The notes: generated by a model not told the origin, from the letters alone. A stretch of 64,000 bases of DNA from Hyunsoonleella ulvae (GCF_016827605.1 NZ_JAEPJQ010000001.1:1116001-1180000), one strand, 5' to 3'; counted from the first letter of the stretch, positions 1 to 8,976 are shown. Translations and numbers: made by a program.

Positions 1-1
1 C

Positions 2-217
2 ATCTACAAATCAAAAAAACAATATGAAGTATTAATCCCTCCTGAAACTATGCAACGTGGTTTAATAACTTCAACAGACATATTAGAAAAGCCAAAAAGT
101 CCATCTGAAACTAAAGAATGGATAAAAAAGTGGGCATGGAGTACCTATGACTCTTGGGATGCAAATCATAAGGTAGTTGATGTTATAGCGCATCAATTTC
201 TAAATAACTCCCTCTGA
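2..217 (+). CDS. 3' end of an unrecognised protein (truncated by window edge)
   Basis: An open frame runs in from the left edge and stops at TGA 215-217, giving the last 71 residues. It is rich in Lys and Trp (WIKKWAWSTYDSW) and ends HQFLNNSL. I do not recognise the family. The frame stays open from the edge with ordinary flavobacterial codon use, and the stop lies just before the convergent peptidase gene, so it is probably the real end of a gene rather than chance. No function can be assigned. Confidence 0.5.
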   Translation: MYKSKKQYEVLIPPETMQRGLITSTDILEKPKSPSETKEWIKKWAWSTYDSWDANHKVVDVIAHQFLNNSL

Positions 218-243
218 TTTTTTTGTGCACTATCAGGCTTTAG

Positions 244-1371
244 TTAATTAAAATGCAGTTGTTCCATAGTTTTTTTCTTAATAGCATCCTTATGTATCGT
301 AATACTAATCGCCTTTAAGCGCATATAGCTTTCACTAAAATACATATAACCGCCATTGGCATTTCTGGAGGCATCGGTGCCCCAACTGTTTTTTACTTTG
401 TAATATTTAGTGCCGTTTTGGTCTTTTAAAACACCTGTGATGTGCATTAAATGGTCATCGGTAGTGGTGTAGTTTTCAAATTCGTCTTGTCGGTATGCTT
501 GGGTAATTTGCTTTTCAGGGTAAATAGCTTCTAAAGCTTTTTTGTTGTTTTCTGGATTTTCAGGAATAACAGCAACACCGTATTCTGATGAAAATGTACG
601 CTCGCTAACGTCGCAGTCTAATTCTACTGTAAATCCGTTTTCCAAAGCATTATCAATAGTAGTCATCATTTCATCTAAAGGCACATTATAAAAACTACCA
701 TTACTCCAGTTGTCTGGAATATTCAAAATAAACTTTGAATAAAATGGTGCATGGGTAAAAGACGTAATGCTCACATAATCATTAGGGTTTAGCTTTGTCA
801 TTTCTAAAAACGATTGTGGTGTATAGGTTTTCCCTTCATACTCAAAAGACTTAGGGTTTTTTCCCATGTAAACCGATAAAACTGCATCCACAGCGCCTTT
901 CCACTTCTTACTCAATGTTCTACCTGGATTATCCACATAGGTTTCCACCATACTGCGCAAAACTGCCGACAGTTCTGCATGGTTATGGTTAACTTCGTTA
1001 AATAACAAACCACTGTAAGCCGAATTTGGTACCAAACCATACGCTGCAACAGAATTCATCACATCGTGTGCTAATCCGCCCTCACTAAATTGTGCTTTCC
1101 CTTGACGCATTACAAAGTTTTCGGCCTTCTTGGGATAGGTGTTGCGTACAGTGTACATCTCAGATAAATCAATTTGCTTACCTGTAAGCCTAATAATTTC
1201 AGATTCTAAAAAAGAAGTGCTGGAAAAACTCCAACACGTACCAGTATTACCTTGACTAATAACAGGTGTAGCATCTAAATCGATTACTTCAGTGAATTTA
1301 TAAGCCTCTTGAGCTTGAATAAAGCTTAATGAAAATGTGGCTATCAAGAAAAAAAATAGGCGTTTTAACAT
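244..1371 (-). CDS. Secreted C1 (papain-like, bleomycin hydrolase/PepC type) cysteine peptidase
   Basis: 375 aa. An N-terminal Sec signal peptide (MLKRLFFFLIATFSLSFIQAQ) points to export, unlike classical cytoplasmic PepC. The catalytic Cys is in QGNTGTCWSFS near residue 47, the His in DDHLMHITGV near residue 308 and the Asn in KNSWG near residue 328, so the triad is complete and in C1 order. The bleomycin hydrolase-type spacing and the long middle domain suggest an aminopeptidase or oligopeptidase, here probably periplasmic or lipid-free extracellular. It is transcribed just after the VOC gene, with 18 bases between them, so the two may form one unit. The substrate is not visible from the sequence. 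Confidence 0.85.
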   Translation of the reverse strand: MLKRLFFFLIATFSLSFIQAQEAYKFTEVIDLDATPVISQGNTGTCWSFSSTSFLESEIIRLTGKQIDLSEMYTVRNTYPKKAENFVMRQGKAQFSEGGLAHDVMNSVAAYGLVPNSAYSGLLFNEVNHNHAELSAVLRSMVETYVDNPGRTLSKKWKGAVDAVLSVYMGKNPKSFEYEGKTYTPQSFLEMTKLNPNDYVSITSFTHAPFYSKFILNIPDNWSNGSFYNVPLDEMMTTIDNALENGFTVELDCDVSERTFSSEYGVAVIPENPENNKKALEAIYPEKQITQAYRQDEFENYTTTDDHLMHITGVLKDQNGTKYYKVKNSWGTDASRNANGGYMYFSESYMRLKAISITIHKDAIKKKTMEQLHFN

Positions 1372-1389
1372 AGCTAATCTATTTATGTA

Positions 1390-1857
1390 TTATTTAAAGC
1401 GTTTTTCTCCGTCGTTTATTTCAATCCAATATCCATCAGGATCTTGAATATATATTTGTTTAACCTTATCGGGTCTTACTGATACTGAACCTTTATTCCC
1501 AGGCCAATCATAGTATGTAATTTCTAATGTTTCTAAATGTTTGATAAATAAAGATAAATCTGCAGTAGTTAATGCTAAATGTACGCCTTTAGGTATTTGC
1601 AATTTTAATGTTTCTACAGCAATAACGTGTAGTTCTTGTTGGTCTCCCAATCGAAACCATCTAATATGTTTCTTTTCTGTACCATTGTAGATTTCTTTTA
1701 TGCCAAAGACAGATTGATAATAGTCAACGCTACGTTGCAAATCTGAAACATTAATAGCGTAATGGTCTACAGAAAATCGCATCGTGTTTTCTTGCGCTTG
1801 TACACTGTAATAACATGTAAGACTTATAAGTAAAATGAAAGTATAAAAGTGGCGCAT
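1390..1857 (-). CDS. Exported VOC (glyoxalase/bleomycin-resistance fold) family protein
   Basis: 155 aa. A signal peptide (residues 1-21, ending VQAQ) precedes one VOC module of about 125 residues. The metal-type positions H33 (VDHYAINVSDLQRSVDYYQ), E75 (ELHVIAVE), H93 (GVHLALTT) and E147 (YWIEINDG) are present, as is the typical C-terminal DPDGYWIEI. This looks like a small-molecule binding or lyase-type enzyme placed in the periplasm. VOC proteins are too diverse to name a substrate. It lies immediately upstream of the secreted C1 peptidase on the same strand. Confidence 0.8.
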   Translation of the reverse strand: MRHFYTFILLISLTCYYSVQAQENTMRFSVDHYAINVSDLQRSVDYYQSVFGIKEIYNGTEKKHIRWFRLGDQQELHVIAVETLKLQIPKGVHLALTTADLSLFIKHLETLEITYYDWPGNKGSVSVRPDKVKQIYIQDPDGYWIEINDGEKRFK

Positions 1858-1953
1858 GAGTTCTGATTTTTTAGTATATAGTTACACGACTAAATGTACT
1901 AAAGATATTTGTAAATCAGCTCTTAAAATTTCTGGGCTTTGTTTACATCAAAT

Positions 1954-2949
1954 CTATTCTGTAAACTGATAGTCCGCAAACTTTTCAAGTACCTCATCAA
2001 AAGTAGCAAATACATCTTCAGAGTGGTCGCTAGTTACCATTTTCATACGGTAATCTTTAAAATGTGGAATCCCTTTAAAGTAATTGGTATAGTGACGACG
2101 CGTTTCAAAAACACCTAATTTTTCGCCTTTCCAATCTATGGACATTTGTAAATGCCTACGCGCTGCTTCTACACGTTCTTCTAAGGAAATAGGCACTAAA
2201 TGCTCTCCTGTCTTAAAAAAGTGCTTTACTTGTTTAAAAAACCAAGGGTTCCCAATACTAGCACGTCCAATCATGGCACCATCTAATCCGTAACTATCAC
2301 GCATTTCAGCAGCTTTTTCAGGCGTATCTACATCGCCATTTCCAAATACAGGAATGTGCATTCTAGGGTTGTTTTTAACCGCTGCAATGGGTTTCCAATC
2401 CGCATTACCTTTGTACATCTGCGCTCGTGTGCGCCCGTGAATGGCAATAGATTTTATACCTACATCTTGTAATCGTTCTGCAACCTCAACTATTTTAATA
2501 GAATCATGGTCCCAACCTAAACGTGTTTTTACCGTAACTGGTAAATTAGTACGCTTTACCATTTCCGCAGTGAGCTTTTCCATTAAGCACACATCTTTTA
2601 AAATACCTGCACCCGCACCTTTACTCACAACTTTTTTTACAGGACATCCAAAGTTAATATCGATGATATCTGGCTTAGATTGCTCCACGATATCAATGGT
2701 TTGGAGCATGCTATCCATATTGGCTCCGAAAATTTGAATCCCTACTGGTCTTTCCTTTTCATAAATATCCAGCTTCATTACGCTTTTGGCAGCATTTCTA
2801 ATCAAACCCTCGCTAGACACAAACTCAGTATACACTACATCAGCACCTTGCTCTTTACACAAGGCACGAAACGGTGGATCGCTTACGTCTTCCATAGGCG
2901 CTAAAAGCAAAGGAAATTCGCCCAATTCTATGCTGTCTATTTTTACCAA
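1954..2949 (-). CDS. dusB: tRNA-dihydrouridine synthase (DusB type)
   Basis: 331 aa, the usual Dus length. FMN-dependent reduction of uridines in the tRNA D-loop. The N-terminal TIM barrel begins LLLAPMEDVSDPPFR. The active-site segment DINFGCPVKKVVSKGAGAGIL carries the catalytic Cys near residue 100. VTVKTRLGWD, AIHGRTRAQMYKG and FGNGDVDTPEKA are the conserved FMN and phosphate loops, and a helical tRNA-binding domain follows. It is a monocistronic housekeeping gene transcribed divergently from the Lgt-like gene, with 58 bases between the starts. Confidence 0.96.
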   Translation of the reverse strand: MVKIDSIELGEFPLLLAPMEDVSDPPFRALCKEQGADVVYTEFVSSEGLIRNAAKSVMKLDIYEKERPVGIQIFGANMDSMLQTIDIVEQSKPDIIDINFGCPVKKVVSKGAGAGILKDVCLMEKLTAEMVKRTNLPVTVKTRLGWDHDSIKIVEVAERLQDVGIKSIAIHGRTRAQMYKGNADWKPIAAVKNNPRMHIPVFGNGDVDTPEKAAEMRDSYGLDGAMIGRASIGNPWFFKQVKHFFKTGEHLVPISLEERVEAARRHLQMSIDWKGEKLGVFETRRHYTNYFKGIPHFKDYRMKMVTSDHSEDVFATFDEVLEKFADYQFTE

Positions 2950-3007
2950 AGGTTCAATTTTTCAACAAAATTACTGCTTTTCTCTATATTTATAAAAATT
3001 TCAGCTG

Positions 3008-3745
3008 TTGCAAATTCCTTTTGAGCCCGAAGTTTTAGGCTATAACATAAACATCCACTTGATTTTAGAATATCTCGCCTTCTTTTTGGCATTTAGATAT
3101 TATGTGATATTACGCCAAAAAAGTAAAGACCATATTTCATCAAACAATCGCTTATCTATAATTCTTGGGGCTGCTTTGGGAGCGTTGATTGGTTCTCGTG
3201 TAGTTGGTATTTTAGAAAACCCTGTGTTTGAATGGTCGCAACAAAACATCATTCAGTTGTTGAATACAAAAACCATTATGGGTGGTTTGTTTGGAGGGCT
3301 TTTAGGTGTAGAACTCGCCAAAAAATATATTGGTGAAACCCAATCGTCCGGCGATTTGTTTGTGTTTCCTATTATTCTTGGAATTTTTATTGGGCGTATT
3401 GGCTGTTTTTTATCGGGTATTAATGAATTTACTTATGGAAAGGTAACCGATTTTTTTATGGGAATGGATTTGGGTGATGGCCTATTACGACACCCAACTT
3501 CTTTGTATGAATTGGTGTTTCTAGTCATACTTTTTTTTAGTTTGAAATGGCTCCAAAAATATCGTGAATTACCAAATGGCGACCTCTTTAAATGGTTTAT
3601 GATACTCTACTTTGGATTTAGATTTTGTATTGAATTTTTAAAACCGAATGTGTTTTATGTTTTTGGATTGAGTACGATTCAAATTTTATGTGTAGTTTGT
3701 TTACTTTACTACAGAAACACAATAGTTAAAGTAATTAAAAATTGA
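3008..3745 (+). CDS. Divergent Lgt-family (prolipoprotein diacylglyceryl transferase-like) membrane protein
   Basis: 245 aa with about seven hydrophobic segments and Lgt-family landmarks: GRIGCFLSG (R130), LLRHPTSLYEL (R161, Y168) and FGFRFCIEFLK (R205). Canonical Lgt transfers diacylglyceryl from phosphatidylglycerol to lipobox cysteine. In E. coli Lgt the essential His103 lies in FHGGLIG; here the aligned segment is IMGGLFGG with Met91 in that place, and Asn146 of the signature is Cys133. It may therefore not be the housekeeping Lgt but a family member with another lipid reaction. The start is TTG at 3008, chosen because no ATG lies nearby and a TATATTTA box sits just upstream. A broken copy of its 3' end lies at 7216-7470. 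Confidence 0.75.
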   Translation: MQIPFEPEVLGYNINIHLILEYLAFFLAFRYYVILRQKSKDHISSNNRLSIILGAALGALIGSRVVGILENPVFEWSQQNIIQLLNTKTIMGGLFGGLLGVELAKKYIGETQSSGDLFVFPIILGIFIGRIGCFLSGINEFTYGKVTDFFMGMDLGDGLLRHPTSLYELVFLVILFFSLKWLQKYRELPNGDLFKWFMILYFGFRFCIEFLKPNVFYVFGLSTIQILCVVCLLYYRNTIVKVIKN

Positions 3746-4017
3746 ATGTGGTATGCTATGATTGTTTCTTGACTTTGTCAGAAAAAAACGATAACTTCGT
3801 TTAACGTCGGATATAAGTCATTAAAACCAGGTATATCCGTGAGCCATTGCTAGTAATAGTAAAGAAACAATCCCCTGAATATTAAAACTGAAAAATAATA
3901 AAGATTCCACCCTACGGTTGTAATTTAAAACCGCTCTTTTCGACTTTTCTTATTTATATAGTACCAGAGTAAAGCTTAAATAATGAATTTTAAAGCCTTA
4001 GTATCTTTTTACAATAC

Positions 4018-7000
4018 ATGAAATATAACCTAACTACTCTATTTTCACTATTATTAAGCACAATAGCATTATCTCAAGAAACCACAGGAAGTCTTCAAGG
4101 CAACTTAAAAGACAGTCAAAATAACCCTGTTTCTTTTGCCAATATCGTTTTAACAGATACAGAAACCAATTTTAATTATGGTGCGATATCACAAGAAAAT
4201 GGTTTTTACAGACTTAACAATATACAACCAGGGAATTCATATAAAATCGTTATTTCATTTTTGGGTTACAAAACCATTGAGCAAACTAATATTACCATTA
4301 ACTTGGGTACTGCTACTATAAAGGATTTTGTTTTACTGGAAGAGAATACATCATTACAAGAAGTTGTTTTAACTGCAGAATCCACGCCTAAGAAAAGCGG
4401 AAATGAAACTTTACTTAACCGTAAAACCATCAAAGCAACGCCTACCATTAATAGAAGTATCCAAGATTTGACAAAAAATCTTCCTGAAAACAACCTGAAT
4501 TCTTTTGGTGGTGCGAGTAACCGATTTAACAACCTAAATATTGACGGTATAGCCAATAACGATATCATAGGCTTTCAGGAACCAGCAAGCGGTGCATCGG
4601 GTTCCTCTGCAAACGGAACGCCAGGGAGTTTATCCCGAAGTCAACCTATTGGACTTGGAGCCGTTAAACAAGTGAGCGTAAAACTATCACCATTTGATGT
4701 TAGTATTGGTAATTTTAATGGCGCAAGCATTAATTTGGTGACCAAAAATGGAACGAATACAACCAAAGCTGAAATTTATGGCTACGGTAACAATCAAAAT
4801 TTGATAGGTAGTTTTGCTGGTGGTGCTCAACAGAATGTAGAATCATTTTTTGATGTACAATTTGGCGGTGGTATTGGTGGTGCTATTGTAAAAGATAAAT
4901 TGTTTTATTATGTTAATTTTGAACAAGCATTATCTAACTTTCCTGTGCTTAATGCACCTGGTAGCAGTACATCTAACATTACTATTGAAGATGTTACAGC
5001 AATACGAGACAGATTATTAAATGAGTATAACTATGACCCTGGCGCTTTTAAAAGTGCAGACCTACAAACCGCAAGTACAAAATTATTTACTCGATTGGAC
5101 TATAACCTTTCCGATGTACATAAAATAACACTTCGTAATAATTATGTGAATAGTTTTACAGATAATTTGGAATGGAATAGTACGTTCTTCAATTTTGGAA
5201 ATCAGGGATACCGCCATAATAGCGTTGCAAACAGTCTTGCCGTTGAATTAAAATCAAATTTCAAGTCCGGAAGCACCAATAAACTTTCTGTAGGATATAA
5301 TACAGTACAAGAAAATCGTGATTTTGAGGGGCGTGTATTCCCTCATATTCAAATTGCTACATCTTCGGCAGCTCGCATTTTTGCAGGAACCTATAGAGAG
5401 GCCTCTGTGTACAACACCGATTTCTCTACTTTACAGATTGCAGACACTTATACTTTTGATTATGGGCAACACCATTTTACCGCTGGTGTGTTTGGTCAAT
5501 TACACGATGTAGATTACGGATTTCTTTCTGCTTGGAACGGTCGTTGGGAATATCGCTCAGTTGATGATTTTTTAAATGATAGACCAGCACGAATACGAGG
5601 AGTTTACAATATCAATAATAATAGTTTTGAATTTATAAATAGTCGACCTTCGGCCACTATTGGGGTATTGGAAGCTGCTGCTTTTTTTCAGGACAACTTT
5701 CGCGTAAGCGAAAAGCTCGAAGTAACCGCAGGTATTCGGTTAGATGCTCAATATTTAACACAACGATTGCCTGTGAGCGAAGCAGTGCAAAATACCCCAG
5801 AATTTTCAAGATTTGACAACACCATATCCAAAGCACCACAATTCAATCCAAGATTTGGCTTCAATTACAAAATAGATGAAGATGGAAAGTTTACCATAAG
5901 AGGTGGTACAGGACTTTTCTCAGGTAGAATTCCTTATTTATGGTTCGCTTACGCGGAATATATTTCGGGTACCGAATATTTTAATATTGATTTAAGGCCA
6001 GACGAAGCCGTACCATTAACCGAAAATCTGGAAGACTTAAGAAGCCTACAACCTAATTTAGCGGAAATAAATCTTTTAGACCCTGACTTTAGTCTTCCAA
6101 GAGATTGGAAAACAAATATTGCATTTAAAGCCAAATTACCAAATCAATGGACAATAGATATAGAAGGGACTTATACCGAAGTCGTAAATGGATTACTCTT
6201 TCAATCTATTAATAGACAAAACAACGTTGGTAATTTTAGCGGCGCAGATAATCGTCCATACTTTTTAGAAACAGGAGATGCTATAAAGATAAATCCTAAC
6301 TTCACAAATGTATTTTTACTTACCAATACAGATAAAGGCTTTAGATATAACCTTACTTTTGGTATTAGTAAACAGGCAGGTGATTACAGCGGATATTTGG
6401 GTTACACCTATGGAGTGAGTAAAGATATATCCAGTACCGTGCGCAGTTCGCCAGCGGCAAATTTTGAATGGAATCAAGCTTTAATTGCCAATGACCCATC
6501 GTTATCCTTTTCAAATTTTGACCTAAGACATAAATTTGTAAGTAGCCATTCCTATAATTTTGATATTGGGAAAAAAAGTACTGGATTTATCTCTTTTCTA
6601 TACAACGGGCGAGCAGGTAGTCCTTTTTCCTATGTTTATAGAGGTGACTTAAATCGTGATGGGTCTTCAAGAAACGATATTATTTATGTTCCAAGAGATG
6701 CCTCTGAAATTAATTTAGTTGATATCACAGATGCCTCTGGAAATGTAACTGTAAGTGCCACCGAACAATGGCAACGATTAAATAACTTTATTGAAAGAGA
6801 CCCATATTTAAGAGAGCGAAGAGGACAGGTTGCAGAACGCAATGGCGCCAGAACACCTTGGAACCACGAACTAGATATGAAATTAGAATATGGACTGAGT
6901 TTAAAAAATGGCGATGCCATATCCTTATCTGTGGATATGCTTAACGTTTTTAATTTTATTAATAAAGATTGGGGGCGTTTAGTGTTTGTTCCTAATGTGG

Positions 7001-7152
7001 TTAATTCCAGTTTCAGCCTATTGGATTTTAGAGGTATTGAAAACAATGAACCCCAGTTTCAATTCAATATTCCAGAAGGAACAGAACCTTATGTGACAGA
7101 TTTATTTAATTCTCGTTGGAGAGCACAGTTAGGGATAAAATATAGTTTTTAA
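4018..7152 (+). CDS. Oar-like TonB-dependent outer-membrane receptor with carboxypeptidase-regulatory N-domain
   Basis: 1044 aa. Signal peptide (MKYNLTTLFSLLLSTIALSQ), then a CarboxypepD_reg beta-sandwich (TGSLQGNLKDSQNNPVSFANI, residues about 22-105), a plug domain (about 115-240, GLGAVKQVSVKLSPFDVSIGNF) and a long beta-barrel ending in an aromatic residue (LGIKYSF). This is the Oar/OmpA-related receptor type rather than SusC. No SusD partner is adjacent, so it probably imports or binds a peptide, siderophore or other non-glycan ligand. It stands alone between an intact lgt-like gene and a copy of the lgt-like 3' end, which suggests the receptor arrived by recombination. The ATG at 4018 gives a clean signal peptide. 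Confidence 0.88.
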   Translation: MKYNLTTLFSLLLSTIALSQETTGSLQGNLKDSQNNPVSFANIVLTDTETNFNYGAISQENGFYRLNNIQPGNSYKIVISFLGYKTIEQTNITINLGTATIKDFVLLEENTSLQEVVLTAESTPKKSGNETLLNRKTIKATPTINRSIQDLTKNLPENNLNSFGGASNRFNNLNIDGIANNDIIGFQEPASGASGSSANGTPGSLSRSQPIGLGAVKQVSVKLSPFDVSIGNFNGASINLVTKNGTNTTKAEIYGYGNNQNLIGSFAGGAQQNVESFFDVQFGGGIGGAIVKDKLFYYVNFEQALSNFPVLNAPGSSTSNITIEDVTAIRDRLLNEYNYDPGAFKSADLQTASTKLFTRLDYNLSDVHKITLRNNYVNSFTDNLEWNSTFFNFGNQGYRHNSVANSLAVELKSNFKSGSTNKLSVGYNTVQENRDFEGRVFPHIQIATSSAARIFAGTYREASVYNTDFSTLQIADTYTFDYGQHHFTAGVFGQLHDVDYGFLSAWNGRWEYRSVDDFLNDRPARIRGVYNINNNSFEFINSRPSATIGVLEAAAFFQDNFRVSEKLEVTAGIRLDAQYLTQRLPVSEAVQNTPEFSRFDNTISKAPQFNPRFGFNYKIDEDGKFTIRGGTGLFSGRIPYLWFAYAEYISGTEYFNIDLRPDEAVPLTENLEDLRSLQPNLAEINLLDPDFSLPRDWKTNIAFKAKLPNQWTIDIEGTYTEVVNGLLFQSINRQNNVGNFSGADNRPYFLETGDAIKINPNFTNVFLLTNTDKGFRYNLTFGISKQAGDYSGYLGYTYGVSKDISSTVRSSPAANFEWNQALIANDPSLSFSNFDLRHKFVSSHSYNFDIGKKSTGFISFLYNGRAGSPFSYVYRGDLNRDGSSRNDIIYVPRDASEINLVDITDASGNVTVSATEQWQRLNNFIERDPYLRERRGQVAERNGARTPWNHELDMKLEYGLSLKNGDAISLSVDMLNVFNFINKDWGRLVFVPNVVNSSFSLLDFRGIENNEPQFQFNIPEGTEPYVTDLFNSRWRAQLGIKYSF

Positions 7153-7215
7153 AAAGTTCGAAAAACTACTACTTGCAACAATGTAAAAAATAATAGCGGT
7201 TTAATCGCTTAAACA

Positions 7216-7470
7216 ATTTGGGTGATGGCCTATTACGACACCCAACTTCTTTGTATAAATTGGTGTTTTTAATTCTGCTTTTTTTTAGTTTAAAATGGCT
7301 CCAAAAAATACCGCGCATTACCCAATGGCGACCTGTTTAAATGGTTTATGATGCTCTACTTCGGATTTCGATTTTGTATTGAATTTTTAAAACCGAATGT
7401 GTTTTTTGTGTTTGGATTGAGTATGATTCCAATTTTATGCGTAGTTTGTTGGGTGTATTATTTAAAAGCC
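7216..7470 (+). pseudogene. Frameshifted fragment of the lgt-like gene (3' end)
   Basis: The stretch reads as a diverged copy of 3468-3720 in the intact Lgt-like gene. It retains codons for GDGLLRHPTSLY, WLQK, GDLFKWFM, YFGFRFCIEFLKPNVF and VFGLS. One extra A in the A-run following the WLQK codons shifts the frame, and the 5' two thirds of the gene are absent, so it cannot encode a functional product. The two copies differ at many positions, so this is not a very recent duplication. Together they form direct repeats flanking the Oar-like receptor. Confidence 0.85.
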
Positions 7471-7513
7471 TCTCCTAACCTCCCTAATAGGGGAGGAACT
7501 GAAATGGAGTGAG
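7466..7513. repeat. Short palindromic intergenic repeat (CCTCYCCTAACCTCCC type)
   Basis: After the lgt fragment the sequence reads AAAGCCTCTCCTAACCTCCC, then TAATA, then GGGGAGGAACT. The CCTCCC and GGGGAGG parts can form a hairpin. From memory, closely similar words recur between genes in many Flavobacteriia; this could not be checked. The unit is non-coding and may act as a bidirectional terminator between the convergent fragment and antitoxin gene. Confidence 0.5.
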
Positions 7514-7544
7514 ATATTTTCAGAACATAAAAGCCTAAATTATA

Positions 7545-8552
7545 TTAGACATGGAGTAATTCGAAAGAATAGTTATAATCTATTAAAGATTTGTTTTTTT
7601 CATTCTCAATCCATGCTTTTTCTTCGTGACTTATCTCCATAATTTTTGTTGCATTAAAGCCTTTGAATTTTTCGGAAACCGAGTTTAATGATTCTAGTTC
7701 ATCTACTGTGAACAGTTCTGAATTAAAATCTTTATTTTTTGATTTATAAAAACATTTCCCCCAATAACCATTACCGTAATCTTCAATATTCATAAAGATA
7801 TATCCTTTTGTGGCTGCATAATCAAAAATACCACTATACCTAAAAGGAACAGGTCCGTAATTATGGGCCCTATAATTTGCTCCACTTATTGAGTAAGCTG
7901 TTCTTTTGTAATTATAAAAATCAGAGTAAAACAACAACTTATTCATAGTAGTTTCTGTAGGATTTAACTTTTGGGCAAAAAACATAATCATATGTACCAT
8001 TTTTTCCATATTTGGCTTTCTATATCCAGAAAAATTATCTGGCAATCTATCTTCAAATAAAATACCTACATATTTATTATCGTCTTTATTTTCCCTGTAA
8101 TTATCAATAACAATTTTAATCTTTTTAAGAATTTTTGATTTTTCATTACTGCTCAAATCGTTGTTTAAATCAACCAATAATTTAAAATTCTGTATACTAT
8201 TTGAAATTGTCTTGATTAAGTTAGCGTTTGCCAAACTTGGAACTTCTCCTTTTTCATAGTTTCTATAACTATTGATACCAAAACCTAATATTCTGGACAT
8301 CATTCCAGCCGATAAGCCATAAGTATCCCTTAGTTTAATTATTTCATCAGGAAACGGGATATTATGTTTATCTCTATATTGATTATAAACTTGATTCAAA
8401 TTGAACTCATCTAATTCGGTTGTTGTAAATGACTCCCCACTATCTTCACAATAATAACTCTTGTGGTGATACTCAAATTCTTCCTTTCGAAAAACCAAAA
8501 TACTTTTTTCAATTTGTAAGGTCATTTCCTTACCTGTGAATGGACTTTTCAT
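7545..8552 (-). CDS. MqsA/YgiT-like HTH antitoxin with C-terminal Panacea (DUF4065/SocA-like) domain
   Basis: 335 aa. Residues 1-60 follow the MqsA zinc-domain layout (MKSPFTGKEM, then YYCEDSGESFTTTELDEF), but three of the four expected zinc Cys are gone (SPFTG for CPxC; one Cys at YYCED). Residues about 65-115 are an MqsA-type HTH (IIKLRDTYGLSAGMMSRILGFG, then YRNYEKGEVPS). Residues about 180-300 are a Panacea domain (MNKLLFYSDFYNYKRTAYSISG, then YRAHNYGPVPFRY). It is the second gene of a two-gene unit behind the MqsR-like toxin, 21 bases apart, the usual toxin-first mqsRA order. The likely role is to neutralise the toxin and repress their shared promoter. Confidence 0.85.
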   Translation of the reverse strand: MKSPFTGKEMTLQIEKSILVFRKEEFEYHHKSYYCEDSGESFTTTELDEFNLNQVYNQYRDKHNIPFPDEIIKLRDTYGLSAGMMSRILGFGINSYRNYEKGEVPSLANANLIKTISNSIQNFKLLVDLNNDLSSNEKSKILKKIKIVIDNYRENKDDNKYVGILFEDRLPDNFSGYRKPNMEKMVHMIMFFAQKLNPTETTMNKLLFYSDFYNYKRTAYSISGANYRAHNYGPVPFRYSGIFDYAATKGYIFMNIEDYGNGYWGKCFYKSKNKDFNSELFTVDELESLNSVSEKFKGFNATKIMEISHEEKAWIENEKNKSLIDYNYSFELLHV

Positions 8553-8573
8553 AATCGTTTATTTTATTAGTTT

Positions 8574-8924
8574 TTAATCCTTAAAAGGGAATTTCATTGG
8601 AAACTCAGCCTTATGAAAAGAAATGCAAATTGCGACACCTGAAATTCTAGAAATAGTTAACTTAATGTATACTTGTTGGCCTTTGATTATTTTACCAAAA
8701 ACCCACATTTCTGTTCCTCCTTGTTGAGTTTCCTCTAAAGGGCCTTCACTATAATCTTCAAACTCTAAATTGAAAATTATTTCTTCACGCATTTTGGCTG
8801 TAATACTTAAATCTGCAAGATTCTGAATGCTATTCTTGGGGCGATTGGAGAAGATGACACCCCATACTTTAATTATTTGTTTCAGTTCTTGTAAAAAAGA
8901 TTTTACAACTGATCTGTCTACCAT
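8574..8924 (-). CDS. MqsR-like toxin of a type II toxin-antitoxin pair
   Basis: 116 aa from ATG 8924. The C-terminal half matches the MqsR/RelE-like fold pattern: MWVFGKIIKGQQVYIKLTIS, then AICISFHKAEFPMKFPF, comparable to GQVYLKITV followed by VLIVSFKEK in E. coli MqsR. MqsR is a ribosome-independent mRNA interferase, so the inferred activity is RNA cleavage. An upstream ATG at 8963 would add 13 residues, but it lies upstream of the predicted -7 box and transcription start, so 8924 is preferred. The partner antitoxin follows 21 bases later. The gene is AT-rich and sits in a rearranged region next to an lgt fragment, consistent with horizontal gain. Confidence 0.75.
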   Translation of the reverse strand: MVDRSVVKSFLQELKQIIKVWGVIFSNRPKNSIQNLADLSITAKMREEIIFNLEFEDYSEGPLEETQQGGTEMWVFGKIIKGQQVYIKLTISRISGVAICISFHKAEFPMKFPFKD

Positions 8925-8946
8925 AATTAATGCGTTGATTTCTTTG

Positions 8947-8976
8947 CAAATATAGAAAACCATCTTTAAAAATCAA
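8947..8976 (-). promoter_or_regulatory. Promoter of the toxin-antitoxin unit (TTG-N19-TAnnTTTG)
   Basis: On the minus strand TTG (8976-8974) is followed after exactly 19 bases by TATATTTG (8954-8947), the Bacteroidota sigma-ABfr -33/-7 arrangement. Transcription would start near 8940, about 16 bases before the toxin ATG at 8924. Confidence 0.65.

Noticed and set aside
2441-2995. Three overlapping plus-strand frames opposite dusB
   Set aside because: dusB is complete and conserved; the opposite frames have no family signature and overlap one another.
7153-7215. Insertion sequence ends around the Oar-like receptor
   Set aside because: No transposase frame or terminal inverted repeats were found; the flanking repeats are lgt-like coding sequence.
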